Notes under the pieces: model-generated
The model's input: the letters and a program-made list of their open reading frames with translations, nothing else
Database searches by the model: none
Told to the model about the DNA's origin: nothing
Shown here: positions 18,939-27,813 of the stretch, one piece after another
How positions within the stretch are numbered: position 1 is the stretch's first letter
How the letters are laid out: each line of letters starts with the position of its first letter
Assembly: GCA_937894725.1 (NCBI GenBank)
Contig: CALAYL010000094.1
Location: forward strand, 1-64,000
Direction: 5' to 3'
DNA length: 64,000 nt
Origin: an uncultured Bacteroidota bacterium
Lineage (GTDB): Bacteria > Bacteroidota > Bacteroidia > Chitinophagales > LD1
Made by a program: the position numbers and the translations under genes

Positions 18939-19642
18939 TACAAACCGTTGAAAGAAAGACCTACTGAAAATGCGTTTACTTGCGGGCCTCGGTTGTTTTT
19001 AAATAAACCCAAAATGCCATAATATGCCGTGAGGTTAAAGCTAGAATATCCTATACGCACCAAAGGACCAGCTTGAAATAGATTCAAGTCAGCATAGGGT
19101 TTTCTAGTTATAATTTCTTTAGGTGTTTTAGTCGATTGCTTAGTATAGCCATCTACACGAATACCAGCTTTGAAACCCACTACAAACTTCCACATGTTGT
19201 CAAGCCTGTCTGGTTTTGTTCTAAAACGAAGTTCTATTGGTATCTCAATCATAGTGGTAGTAAGTTTATTCACCTTGTAGTTGTCTGGATTTACAAGAGG
19301 AGCAAAAGTAATGCCTGTACTAGCTGTATCCATCATTTGAGAACGGTGATATACATTTGAATTGCTAACACCAAGCCCTGGAGCTATGCTAAAAAATGAT
19401 TTTTTTATCTGAAAATCCCACATAAAATAGACACCAATTCCACGGCCATACCATTTCGTTTTAAGACCTGGTACGTTTTGCGCCCAGTTGGTAGCGTTGA
19501 GGTCTATAACAATACGATCTTTAGCTTGCTTGAAAATGTATTTACGCTTTCCAGGTTGATCGACAGCTGTTGTAGAATCTGCTTGCGCATATGCAGCAGC
19601 ATTTACGGCAACAAATAAGAGGACTGATATGATTTTTTTCAT
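18938..19642 (-). CDS. Outer-membrane beta-barrel protein, PorT-like
   Basis: A 234-residue protein with a signal peptide (MKKIISVLLFVAVNAAAYAQ) and alternating beta-strands ending in a hydrophobic strand 'FSVGLSFNGL', typical of small Bacteroidota porin-like barrels. The region 'GIGVYFMWDFQIKKSFFSIA' and the repeated 'IEIPIELRFRTK' recall the PorT/OmpA-like barrel family. The frame could start nine codons earlier, but that would bury the signal peptide, so the ATG at 19642 is chosen. A TACTTTTG box (19675-19682, minus strand) lies ~30 bases upstream. PorT itself is a T9SS assembly factor; whether this is the PorT orthologue is uncertain. Confidence 0.8.
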   Translation of the reverse strand: MKKIISVLLFVAVNAAAYAQADSTTAVDQPGKRKYIFKQAKDRIVIDLNATNWAQNVPGLKTKWYGRGIGVYFMWDFQIKKSFFSIAPGLGVSNSNVYHRSQMMDTASTGITFAPLVNPDNYKVNKLTTTMIEIPIELRFRTKPDRLDNMWKFVVGFKAGIRVDGYTKQSTKTPKEIITRKPYADLNLFQAGPLVRIGYSSFNLTAYYGILGLFKNNRGPQVNAFSVGLSFNGL

Positions 19643-19799
19643 GGACAGATTTAAATTAGCAAAATACAAGTTGGCAAAAGTAAGATAAAATGAAATATAT
19701 ACCGATTTTAGTGTGTGATGAAGATGAGCTTAACAAAATTTCCAGCTGTTTTCGATTGATTTTGGTGCAAAGTGCGATTTAAACAAAACTGAATGGGGA

Positions 19800-22025
19800 C
19801 TATTCCTCCTCTGTTTCATACCGTTCAACAGACAAAATGCCTTCTAAAGATTGCAACTTATTTGTGAGTTCGTTGAGCTCATCGGTATCGTGTACATATA
19901 CCATGATATTGCCCTCAAACACACCGTCCTCACTTTCAAAGGAAATAGAACGCATGTTTAAATTCATTTGACCAGTAATTATGTTGGTGATTTTATTGAC
20001 TAAGCCCACATCGTCTATTCCATTCACTTTTACTCCTGTAAGGAAAGCGATGTTGTGTTGGTGCGTCCACTTGGTTTTGATAACACGATAGCTATATTTT
20101 GCCATAAGTTGCACGGCATTCGGACAGTTGGTACGGTGTATTTTTATGCCATCATTGATAGTCAAAAATCCGAATACATCATCGCCTGGTACAGGATTGC
20201 AGCATGGGGCAAATTTGTAATCAATCTTATCGCTCGATTCGCCCATGATGAGCAATTCGGCATTTTTCTTCAGTGTTTCTTTTAGTACCGAATCAAACTC
20301 TTTGTCTTGTTTTTTCTCGTCTTCTTTAGGTCGTGGCAGTTTTATTTTTCCTCCTACTACTTCGAGTTTAGAGAGATCGTTTATACTAAGTGTTTTTTCA
20401 GCTATATCAATATATAGATCTTGTGGCGAAGTACGCTTATAGTAGTTACATAACAATAAAATATTTGCCTCCGAATTCTCGATTTTAAAGAGTTTGATGC
20501 GTTTTTCAAGTTCTTCTTTACCCTCTTCGGCTATAAGTTTTTTACCTTCTTTAAGCGATTGTTTGATTACTGTTTTTGCCTTGCTAGTGGTCACAAAATT
20601 TAGCCAGTCTTCGTTTGGTACTTGCTTTTTGGAGGTCAAAATTTCTAGTTGATCGCCATTGCGGAGTTTGTGACTGAGCGGTACCAGCTTAGTATTTACC
20701 TTTGCACCAATACATTTTTTTCCAATATCCGAGTGTACCTCAAACGCAAAATCGAGAGCTGTAGCCCCTTTGCGGATTTTTTTCAAATCACCTTTTGGGG
20801 TAAACACAAAAATCTCCTCGTTCAATAATTCTGTTCTGAAATCATTGACCAAGTCTATCGCATTGTTTTCTGTATTGCTCAATACATTCTGTACTTTTTC
20901 GAGCCAGACATCTAGTGCATTGTCTTGTGTGCCTTCTTTGTATTTCCAGTGTGCCGCAAATCCTTTTTCAGCCACTTCGTGCATCCGTTCAGTACGTATT
21001 TGGATTTCTACCCATTTACCCACCGTACTCATTACAGTGGTATGCAGTGCTTCATATCCATTAGTTTTAGGATTTGAAAGCCAATCTCTGAGCCTATCAG
21101 GGCTAGGTTTGTAAATGTCTGTAATGGTAGAATATACTCCCCAACAATCCGATTTTTCTTTTTCGGGCGAGGTATGTAGGATAATACGTATAGCAAAGAG
21201 ATCATAGATTTCTTCAAAAGGAACGTGCTTCGTTTTTATCTTATTGAAAATTGAAAAAATAGATTTTGGTCTTCCATAAATGCTAAATTGATAACCTCTT
21301 TTTTCAAGTTCTTCTTTGAGCGGTTTTACAAAATCATTGATAAATCTTGTACGCTCTCGCTTGGTTTCATTGAGTTTGCGGGCTATCTCTTTGTAGAACG
21401 TGGGTTCGGTAAATTTTAAAGCTAAATCCTCCATCTCTGTTTTGATAGCATATAAGCCCATTCTGTGTGCTAGTGGAGCATAGAGATAGAGTGTTTCAGA
21501 GGCTATTTTAAGTTGCTTGTCTCTTCGCAAAGAATCGAGCGTGCGCATGTTGTGAAGCCGGTCTGCGAGCTTTACTAAAATCACCCGAATATCATCATTG
21601 AGGGTGAGCAGTAGTTTTCTAAAATTTTCCGCTTGCAGCGAACTATTCATGTCAAAAACACCTGAAATTTTAGTCAATCCATCTACAATTTTAGCGATGT
21701 CTTTGTTGAACCTTTGCTCTATTTCTTCAAGAGTCACGTCAGTATCTTCTACTACATCGTGTAGCAATGCGCAGATCACAGATGTTACGTCTAATCCCAT
21801 TTCTTCACTCGCAATACGTGCGACCTCAATAGGGTGTAGAATATAGGGTTCGCCAGATTTTCTACGCATATCTTTATGGCTTTCTACTGCCAGTTCAAAA
21901 GCTAAGCGCACATTTTTTTTGTCCTGCTTTGTCACATGGTTGCGTAGTGAGCGAAGCAAGATTCGATATTGTTTGAGGATAAATTTATTTTCAGCCTCGA
22001 GGTCTATTTGGAGCGTTGTTTCCAT
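19800..22025 (-). CDS. Bifunctional (p)ppGpp synthetase/hydrolase RelA/SpoT (Rel)
   Basis: A 741-residue long RSH enzyme. The hydrolase domain has the metal ligands in 'YILHPIEVA' and the HD motif in 'ALLHDVVEDTD'. The synthetase domain has 'GRPKSIFSIFNKIK', 'YEALHTTVM' and 'EIQIRTERMHEVAEKGFAAHW'. Then come the TGS domain ('EEIFVFTPKGDLKKIRKGAT'), a zinc-finger-like segment with 'KFAPCCNPVPGDDVFGF' and a Cys in 'IHRTNCPNA', and a C-terminal ACT domain. Both active sites look intact, so it should make and degrade the stringent-response alarmone. It lies 52 bases after the TerB-J gene in the same direction. Confidence 0.95.
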   Translation of the reverse strand: METTLQIDLEAENKFILKQYRILLRSLRNHVTKQDKKNVRLAFELAVESHKDMRRKSGEPYILHPIEVARIASEEMGLDVTSVICALLHDVVEDTDVTLEEIEQRFNKDIAKIVDGLTKISGVFDMNSSLQAENFRKLLLTLNDDIRVILVKLADRLHNMRTLDSLRRDKQLKIASETLYLYAPLAHRMGLYAIKTEMEDLALKFTEPTFYKEIARKLNETKRERTRFINDFVKPLKEELEKRGYQFSIYGRPKSIFSIFNKIKTKHVPFEEIYDLFAIRIILHTSPEKEKSDCWGVYSTITDIYKPSPDRLRDWLSNPKTNGYEALHTTVMSTVGKWVEIQIRTERMHEVAEKGFAAHWKYKEGTQDNALDVWLEKVQNVLSNTENNAIDLVNDFRTELLNEEIFVFTPKGDLKKIRKGATALDFAFEVHSDIGKKCIGAKVNTKLVPLSHKLRNGDQLEILTSKKQVPNEDWLNFVTTSKAKTVIKQSLKEGKKLIAEEGKEELEKRIKLFKIENSEANILLLCNYYKRTSPQDLYIDIAEKTLSINDLSKLEVVGGKIKLPRPKEDEKKQDKEFDSVLKETLKKNAELLIMGESSDKIDYKFAPCCNPVPGDDVFGFLTINDGIKIHRTNCPNAVQLMAKYSYRVIKTKWTHQHNIAFLTGVKVNGIDDVGLVNKITNIITGQMNLNMRSISFESEDGVFEGNIMVYVHDTDELNELTNKLQSLEGILSVERYETEEE

Positions 22026-22077
22026 CTTAGCCTAAAATACGCAATTCCTTTTCAGATTTTATGTATCGAAGCTGAAA

Positions 22078-22758
22078 TTAATTTTCTTCATTGGATTGCG
22101 TGAGCTGCTCAAATGCTTTTTTTACCGCCAAAAACTTCTTTGTTTTTTCTTCATTGCTGATAGGTAGTGTGCAACTATCGGGGTGGTAAATCAAAATCTT
22201 TTTTCGATAAGCTTTTAGTATCTGTTGTTCGCTAGCAGTTTCTATTACACCCAATACGGCATAAGGGTTTGAGTGCTCTGCTGCTTTGGCCAAAAGCGCC
22301 TCAAATACGCTATGTTCTTGACCTAGATAATTGCCGATTTGACGGAGTAGTTTGATTTCTCGATGGTTTAAAAAACTATCGCTTATAGCTAAGTTTATCA
22401 AAAAATGTACCATCTCATCGATCGATTCGGGTGTCGAGAGTGCTTTGATTTGCGTACAACTCATCTTAGTATATGCGCCAGCCTTGCTTTGCAAGTGCTC
22501 GTAAAGAAAGGCTTCTCGCTTAGTGTTGCCGATATAGCCAAAGTGAAGATTGAAGAAATTTTGAAGAAATGTCGCTGTTGATTTAGGATAGTCTTTGCTG
22601 GCTTTGATGATATCTGAACAAAGAATGATAAGCGCTTTTTCGACTTCGTTTAGTTTGGCTGTACGCTGCTGTTTGAGCAGTGTAGTTTCTTCTCCTTTGT
22701 CTTTCTCTCCATAGCTTAACTCATGTAGAGCGTGTTTGATTTTTTGCCAAAAATTCAT
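22078..22758 (-). CDS. TerB-like / J-domain co-chaperone (DjlA-like)
   Basis: A 226-residue protein. The middle ('EMVHFLINLAISDSFLNHRE' onward) resembles a TerB-type helical domain, and the C-terminus (~165-220) is a J domain with the catalytic HPD motif in 'RKKILIYHPDSC'. This is the domain order of DjlA without its N-terminal membrane helix, so it is probably a cytoplasmic DnaK partner. 'YAVLGVIETASEQQILKAYR' is the start of the J domain. It sits directly upstream of the RelA/SpoT gene on the same strand; a link between chaperone and stringent response is only suggested by position. Confidence 0.82.
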   Translation of the reverse strand: MNFWQKIKHALHELSYGEKDKGEETTLLKQQRTAKLNEVEKALIILCSDIIKASKDYPKSTATFLQNFFNLHFGYIGNTKREAFLYEHLQSKAGAYTKMSCTQIKALSTPESIDEMVHFLINLAISDSFLNHREIKLLRQIGNYLGQEHSVFEALLAKAAEHSNPYAVLGVIETASEQQILKAYRKKILIYHPDSCTLPISNEEKTKKFLAVKKAFEQLTQSNEEN

Positions 22759-22847
22759 CTTATTATTAACGCGTTGTTTCGGATAGCCGTATTGTCTGAA
22801 TAAATTTCATCTTTGTGCTGCTTGTATGTGCAAATAAACAACTCTAA

Positions 22848-23510
22848 TTGATAAACGAAAAACTAAGTACGATAAACACTGTAATTTTTGACATGGATGG
22901 GCTTTTGATAGATTCAGAGCCATTTTGGCGCAAGGCCGAGATAGAGGTTTTTAAATCGGTAGGTCTACAACTTACCGATGCTGACTGCACACTCACCACA
23001 GGCTTTCGATTTGATGAAGTGGTCGATTATTGGTATCGGATTTCGCCTTGGGAGGGTAAGTCTAAACAGGCTATTTTTGATGCTGTTTTAGACTTGATGG
23101 AGGAGTACATTTTGACCGAAATTTACCCTATGGAAGGTGCGCTCGCCTGTATCTCGCATTGTAAACAAAAGGGCTATAAGACAGCTATTGCATCTTCATC
23201 GGCTAGTAGATTGATAGCCGCTTGTGTCAAAAGATTAGGGATTAAAGACATGATGGACGTGACGCTCTCTGCCGAAAACTTTGAGCATGGCAAACCACAC
23301 CCAGCAGTCTTTTTAGAAACAGCCAAATTACTCGAGGTAGCACCCTTTCAGTGCGTAGTGCTTGAAGATTCGCTCTATGGATTGATAGCCGCAAAGGCCG
23401 CCAATATGCAATGTATCGTAGTGCCTACCCCTGAAAATAGAAATAATCCGAAGTTTACGTTAGCGGATGCGCAGTGTGAAAATCTAGCAGCGGTAACCTC
23501 CTTGTTGTAA
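22848..23510 (+). CDS. HAD-family sugar phosphatase (HxpB / beta-phosphoglucomutase-like)
   Basis: A 220-residue HAD hydrolase, subfamily IA. The nucleophile motif is FDMDGLLIDSE (residues ~14-24), motif II is 'IASSSASRL', then the Lys in 'HGKPHP' and 'VVLEDSLYGLIAAKAA'. It most resembles hexitol phosphatase B / 2-deoxyglucose-6-phosphatase YniC. The start must be TTG at 22848: an in-frame TAA stands directly before it, and the first ATG lies inside the catalytic motif. It removes phosphate from a small sugar phosphate in the cytoplasm; the exact substrate is unknown. Confidence 0.88.
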   Translation: MINEKLSTINTVIFDMDGLLIDSEPFWRKAEIEVFKSVGLQLTDADCTLTTGFRFDEVVDYWYRISPWEGKSKQAIFDAVLDLMEEYILTEIYPMEGALACISHCKQKGYKTAIASSSASRLIAACVKRLGIKDMMDVTLSAENFEHGKPHPAVFLETAKLLEVAPFQCVVLEDSLYGLIAAKAANMQCIVVPTPENRNNPKFTLADAQCENLAAVTSLL

Positions 23511-23622
23511 CTGCTCTTTGGAATATGCAAAACACCTGAATACTGTTTTAACAAAATAAATTCCAAAATTTTTTTGTTTTTTTAAGAAACTAAATTTATC
23601 TTAGTCTTAAAATCAAACAACT

Positions 23623-23661
23623 ATGAAAACGAATTTCAAATTTACCCCCCTCATTCGTTAA
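23623..23661 (+). other. Probable original start of the tail-fibre-like gene, separated by a frameshift at a C6 tract
   Basis: The ATG at 23623 opens a 12-codon frame (MKTNFKFTPLIR) that stops at 23659. It contains a run of six C at 23645-23650. With seven C the frame would continue into the downstream gene and give MKTNFKFTPPHSLIKVKTLS followed by a hydrophobic run ending in FAQ, a normal signal peptide. So the tract is either a slippery on/off switch, a mutation, or a sequencing error. Confidence 0.6.
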
Positions 23662-23696
23662 TAAAGGTTAAAACACTTAGCTTTGTTTTAACTTCA

Positions 23697-24671
23697 ATGT
23701 TTTTTTCAGCTACCATTTTCGCTCAAAGTACATCTCCACTACCCACTGGAAATGTGGGAATAGGTACAACCTCTCCTAGTTCAAGACTCCAAATTGTAAA
23801 TCATTACGCTTCTACACCTATTCCTGCCTTGGGTATAACTTCGCCTTCAAGTGGTTCAGGTTCTATTGGAGACTATATATCCATATCCAGAGATCCGATA
23901 GGTCCACCATTTAATTTACCTGCTTCATACTACATGGTTGTAAAGATTGATGGTAAAGTAGGTATCGGAACTGCCTCTCCATCTTCTTCTTTAGAAGTGT
24001 CGGGTGAAACAAAAACAACTACACTTAATGTTACGAGTAATGCTACTGTTTTTGGAAATTTGGTTACCTACAGTTCGGGAAATTTCATAGGGGCGTTGCT
24101 AACAAACAATTCCGTTCGTACAAACAATAAAGATGTTTATCTTAGGTCTGGCTCAGATGTGAATCATGGACTAGGCTTTTATGACAATGCTGGTCAGGCA
24201 AAAGTATTTGCCTATACATCCATTAATGGCCCTGTACTCTATGGCTTTGCGGGCGGTGCATTAGCTACAAAGGCAGGGGGAGATAAGGTAGTTCTAAGAT
24301 GGAATAACGATGGTCAAGTAGCCATAGGCAATGTAGCAACCCCAAATTCAAATCTTTACAGCTTGTATGTTGAAAAAGGTATTCTTTCAGAAAGGTTCAA
24401 ATGTGCAGTAAAAACTACATCAGATTGGAGCGACTATGTTTTTGATAAGAAGTATAAACTAATGCCCCTCAATGAGGTAGAGCGGTTTGTAACTGAAAAT
24501 AAACACCTTCCAAATGTGCCATCTGCTGAGGAAGTAGTAAAAAGTGGTATAGATATGGCGAAGATGGATGCAAAATTGCTCGAGAAGATAGAGGAGTTAA
24601 CGCTCTACTTAATTGAACTCAAAAAAGAGAATTTAAGTATCAGAGCAGAATTGAATAATCTTAAAAAATAG
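23697..24671 (+). CDS. Tail-fibre-like surface protein, N-terminus disrupted
   Basis: A 324-residue frame. Its mature start carries 'NVGIGTTSPSSRLQIVN' and later 'GKVGIGTASPSSSLEVSG', the repeated motif of Bacteroidota tail-fibre-like/cell-surface proteins. The C-terminus ('SDWSDYVFDKKYKLMPLNEV' to the end) is the usual conserved tail, ending in a Leu/Glu/Lys coiled coil. The ATG used here gives a signal peptide that is too short (MFFSATIFAQ). The likely native start is at 23623 in another frame, separated by a C6 tract. Four bases after its stop begins the BNR-repeat cargo gene, so the three genes 23.6-27.2 kb form an operon of surface proteins. Confidence 0.75.
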   Translation: MFFSATIFAQSTSPLPTGNVGIGTTSPSSRLQIVNHYASTPIPALGITSPSSGSGSIGDYISISRDPIGPPFNLPASYYMVVKIDGKVGIGTASPSSSLEVSGETKTTTLNVTSNATVFGNLVTYSSGNFIGALLTNNSVRTNNKDVYLRSGSDVNHGLGFYDNAGQAKVFAYTSINGPVLYGFAGGALATKAGGDKVVLRWNNDGQVAIGNVATPNSNLYSLYVEKGILSERFKCAVKTTSDWSDYVFDKKYKLMPLNEVERFVTENKHLPNVPSAEEVVKSGIDMAKMDAKLLEKIEELTLYLIELKKENLSIRAELNNLKK

Positions 24672-24675
24672 GATT

Positions 24676-26571
24676 ATGAAAAGAAATATTACAACAATCC
24701 TGTTATGTTACTTGGTTGGTCAAGTTAGTGCTCAAATTACTGCTACCGATAATATAGATGTTCGTATTTATCCATCAAGTATAGAACAAAGTGAAGTTCA
24801 TATTTCGATCAATAAGACTAATCCGCAAAATATTCTTGAATGTTCTAATGGTCAGAATTTTAGTGGAGGTGGTGTCACAAATCATACAGTTTATTATTTT
24901 TCAAATGATGGTGGTGTTACTTGGAGTGGAAGTAATACGATGCCTAATAGTCAAGAGGGATATGCAGACCCTTCAACTGCTTTTGATGCATCAGGCAGAG
25001 GTTATATTTCAGTACTTCCAAATGCATTGGATGGTTATTTACTTCAGTATAGTGATGATAACTGCGTATCATGGTCTAATTCTATTAGAGGTGTAACATT
25101 GCCATCTAATCTTCCATTTGGTTATGTTCAAGATAAACAAATGATAGTTTGTATTGATGAAATGCAATCGAGCCCGTATGTAGATAATCTTTATTGTGCT
25201 TGGTCAGATTTTAATGATGGCGGTAAAGTTAAAATCAATAGATCTACAAATAGAGTTGTTAGTTTTGATAGTCTTAAAACAATAAGTACTCGAAGAGGGC
25301 AAGGGGCAAATGTTCAAACAGGGCCTAATGGTGAGATTTATGTTTGTTGGGCAGATTATAATGGTAGCATCGCTTCTGCTCAAAACCTTGGATTTGCATA
25401 CTCTAACGATGGATTTGCAAATTATGTTTCAAGTTTACCGTTCTCTTATAATGGAATTAGAGTTACAAATGGCTCATATTATAAATTTGGCAAGACAAGA
25501 ATTAATGATTTTCCTTCAATGGCAGTAGATAAAAGTTGTGGAGTCAATAGGGGTAGGATATATGTTACTTATCCTGAATTTGATTCTGATGATACAGCAA
25601 AATCAGTTATTAGGGTCAGATATTCAGATAATAATGGACTGTCATGGAGTTCTGCATTTACAGTTAGCATAGATAGTGCAAGACAAAGCTGGTTTCCTTG
25701 GATAAGTGTTGATGACCTAACAGGTTTAATTACAATTGTGTTTTATAGTCTTGAAGGGGAGAGCGGCTTCTCTACAAATACATATGTTGCATATTCAGCA
25801 GATGGTGGCTCTACTTGGAGCAATTTAAAAGTTAGTGATGAAAGTCACGTTACAAAGCCAATAGATTATAATGATGAAGTAAATGGTTATGCTGGTGATT
25901 ACATTGGTATTTCAACTTTTGGAGGCATATCTTATGCTGCGTGGATGGATAATCGAACAAGTAAATGGCAAATTTATGTTTCTAGAATTGATTTTAACAT
26001 TACACCTCTAGTATCTTCTAAAACAGATTTGGATATTAATAATCCTCCATTTATTTCAAATTCTAGAAGCTACCAAGCAGCGCAAAAGGTTAGAATATCT
26101 AACACCAGCAATGTAAATCTAACTAATAATGGAAGGGTTGAAGTTGTTGCGGGACAGTCCATTGAGATAAATCCAGGTTTTTCAACAAGCATTGGAGCAG
26201 TTTTCTTGGCAAGGATTGAGCAAAAGGAGCCTTGTTCAACACCAGGGGCCATTGCATTTAAAAAAGAATTAAACTCATCTATTGGTCAAAACAATGTTAC
26301 AAAGGAATTAATCAATGGTATAGAGATATTCGCCTATCCAAATCCAACAAGTAGTTTCGTTTCAATTGGTGCTCAACATTCAGAAGGTAAAGAAGTATCA
26401 TTGTTAATTTCAGACTTGGAAGGTAAAGTATTAGTAAATTATGATTCGCCATCTATTTCAGCTAATCAAATTCGTCAAATTGCTAATTTGTCCAATTTTC
26501 CAGATGGAGTTTATATTGCGACACTTCAAATTGATGGGCAGAACTTTTCACTAAAAATTATAAAAAAATAA
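24676..26571 (+). CDS. BNR/sialidase-like repeat protein with T9SS type A sorting domain
   Basis: A 631-residue secreted protein with signal peptide (cleavage near VSAQITA). Residues ~30-440 contain several Asp-box/BNR repeats (SNDGGVTWSGS, YSDNNGLSWSS, SADGGSTWSN), giving a sialidase-type propeller. I see no convincing catalytic Arg triad, so enzymatic activity is not claimed. Residues ~455-520 ('QAAQKVRISNTSNVNLTNNG') form the 3-coathanger-stack linker seen in T9SS cargo. The last ~80 residues ('IFAYPNPTSSFVSIGA' to 'GQNFSLKIIKK') are a type A sorting domain, directing export and surface attachment. Its base composition looks AT-richer than the flanking housekeeping genes. Confidence 0.88.
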   Translation: MKRNITTILLCYLVGQVSAQITATDNIDVRIYPSSIEQSEVHISINKTNPQNILECSNGQNFSGGGVTNHTVYYFSNDGGVTWSGSNTMPNSQEGYADPSTAFDASGRGYISVLPNALDGYLLQYSDDNCVSWSNSIRGVTLPSNLPFGYVQDKQMIVCIDEMQSSPYVDNLYCAWSDFNDGGKVKINRSTNRVVSFDSLKTISTRRGQGANVQTGPNGEIYVCWADYNGSIASAQNLGFAYSNDGFANYVSSLPFSYNGIRVTNGSYYKFGKTRINDFPSMAVDKSCGVNRGRIYVTYPEFDSDDTAKSVIRVRYSDNNGLSWSSAFTVSIDSARQSWFPWISVDDLTGLITIVFYSLEGESGFSTNTYVAYSADGGSTWSNLKVSDESHVTKPIDYNDEVNGYAGDYIGISTFGGISYAAWMDNRTSKWQIYVSRIDFNITPLVSSKTDLDINNPPFISNSRSYQAAQKVRISNTSNVNLTNNGRVEVVAGQSIEINPGFSTSIGAVFLARIEQKEPCSTPGAIAFKKELNSSIGQNNVTKELINGIEIFAYPNPTSSFVSIGAQHSEGKEVSLLISDLEGKVLVNYDSPSISANQIRQIANLSNFPDGVYIATLQIDGQNFSLKIIKK

Positions 26572-26573
26572 AA

Positions 26574-27176
26574 ATGAAATATTTATCAATATTTACTTTC
26601 CTAATAATCATGATTTCATCTTGCCACAAAGAGAAATCTACTACTAAGCAATTTAACTCAACAGATTTTCCTATAAGTGTGGGTTCATGGTGGAAATACA
26701 AGCATATAGATTTTTTAGGAAACACAACAGACACTATGCTATTAAGTGTTATTTCAAGTAAATCAAGCGGATCTCTCAAAGAGTATGTTTGTATAGTAGA
26801 AGAATATGGACAAACAGTAGATACAGCGATTTTATCTGTAAATGACAGCTTAATTAAATATAAAGGTTTTGACCTAGGATATTCATATTTTGGAAATTTC
26901 TTACTAAAAATTCCATTTACTCCAGTTTCAGAATGGCGAAATATATCAGCAGGAGATTCAACAAAAGTGATTTCATATACAGAGAAAGTAAATGTTTTAG
27001 ATAAATTCTATAATATTTTCTTTTTAAAAAGAACTGCATCAGGTCCAGGGTATTCGCTTGTTCAAACAATTTCTGTTGCCAAAGGAGTTGGTATTGTAGA
27101 GCATAATCTATCAATTTTCATCGGTGGTCCAGTTCAACATCAAAACCTAAAGCTTATAGATTATGAATTAAGGTAA
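26574..27176 (+). CDS. Lipoprotein of unknown function
   Basis: A 200-residue protein whose signal peptide ends in the lipobox MISSC (Cys at residue 17). The mature part has 'FPISVGSWWKYKHIDFLGNT' near its start, a pattern I have seen in small Bacteroidota surface lipoproteins, but it cannot be assigned. It begins two bases after the stop of the BNR-repeat gene and is clearly co-transcribed with it. It may be a surface partner of that secreted protein; this is inference from position only. Confidence 0.75.
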   Translation: MKYLSIFTFLIIMISSCHKEKSTTKQFNSTDFPISVGSWWKYKHIDFLGNTTDTMLLSVISSKSSGSLKEYVCIVEEYGQTVDTAILSVNDSLIKYKGFDLGYSYFGNFLLKIPFTPVSEWRNISAGDSTKVISYTEKVNVLDKFYNIFFLKRTASGPGYSLVQTISVAKGVGIVEHNLSIFIGGPVQHQNLKLIDYELR

Positions 27177-27207
27177 ATTATAGATTCTGTAAATACTCAT
27201 CCTCGCG

Positions 27208-27246
27208 CGAGCATCAGCGTAGCGGTGCTCGTGTGTCGATAGACAC
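27208..27246. repeat. Two adjacent hairpins, possible REP-like element / terminator
   Basis: The first inverted repeat is cgagcatc / ggtgctcg (27208-27231) with loop agcgtagc, unusually GC-rich for this region. The second is gtgtc-gata-gacac (27233-27246), followed by 'ttattttctc'. They lie between the lipoprotein (+) and the DinB gene (-), which converge here, and could stop transcription from either side. The 'gcgagcatcagcgtagcgg' core looks like a dispersed repeat. Confidence 0.45.
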
Positions 27247-27265
27247 TTATTTTCTCAAGCCTTAC

Positions 27266-27754
27266 TTACAGTCTCGAAAACGTAATCATATCCCTGCTTT
27301 CAAAGTTTGAGAGGCCTTCTGCTCTTAGCATATTGATAACTTGACCTCTGTGAAACGAGCTATGATTGACCACATGAAATAATATATCTGCCACAGTGCT
27401 AGCGTAGGCGACTCCCGCTTTGTTGGTATAGTTTATGCGGTAGTCACAAAAGCTCTCTGCCCCATTTTCTACAATCGCCATGAGAGCGGTCGAACATCCA
27501 ACAACCCCTGCGGCTAGAGCTGTTTTGTCCTCCATAAAACTTGATGACGGCCAACCTTCAATCGACATCTCTTTTAGTCTGTTGTGCCAGATGTATTCAG
27601 CATCCCAAATATGTAACCAAGTTTGTTGAATACTTGGGAAAGAGCCTACTTGGGGTTGTAGTATCTGCGCCTCTGAAAGTTGGAGTGTGTAATTCAATAC
27701 GATTTTATTTGCCCAAAGGTTGTATCGGAGATGATTGGTAAGTTGCGATTTCAT
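27266..27754 (-). CDS. DinB-family protein
   Basis: A 162-residue four-helix-bundle protein. 'HLRYNLWANKIVLNY' at the N-terminus, 'WLHIWDAEYIWHNRL' in the middle and 'ILFHVVNHSSFHRGQVINML' near the C-terminus hold the three histidines that bind a metal in the DinB/YfiT superfamily. Members are thiol transferases or damage-induced proteins of unclear function. It is a single gene, convergent with the surface-protein operon and divergent from the PLP enzyme. Confidence 0.85.
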   Translation of the reverse strand: MKSQLTNHLRYNLWANKIVLNYTLQLSEAQILQPQVGSFPSIQQTWLHIWDAEYIWHNRLKEMSIEGWPSSSFMEDKTALAAGVVGCSTALMAIVENGAESFCDYRINYTNKAGVAYASTVADILFHVVNHSSFHRGQVINMLRAEGLSNFESRDMITFSRL

Positions 27755-27813
27755 GCGATTTTTTTCTCAAATTTCTTTAATAAAATGGATATTCGTGCAT
27801 AAAACTTTCTGTC

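Noticed and set aside
24676..26571. Active sialidase
   Set aside because: Asp-box repeats are present, but I could not find the Arg triad and Tyr/Glu pair of a catalytic site.
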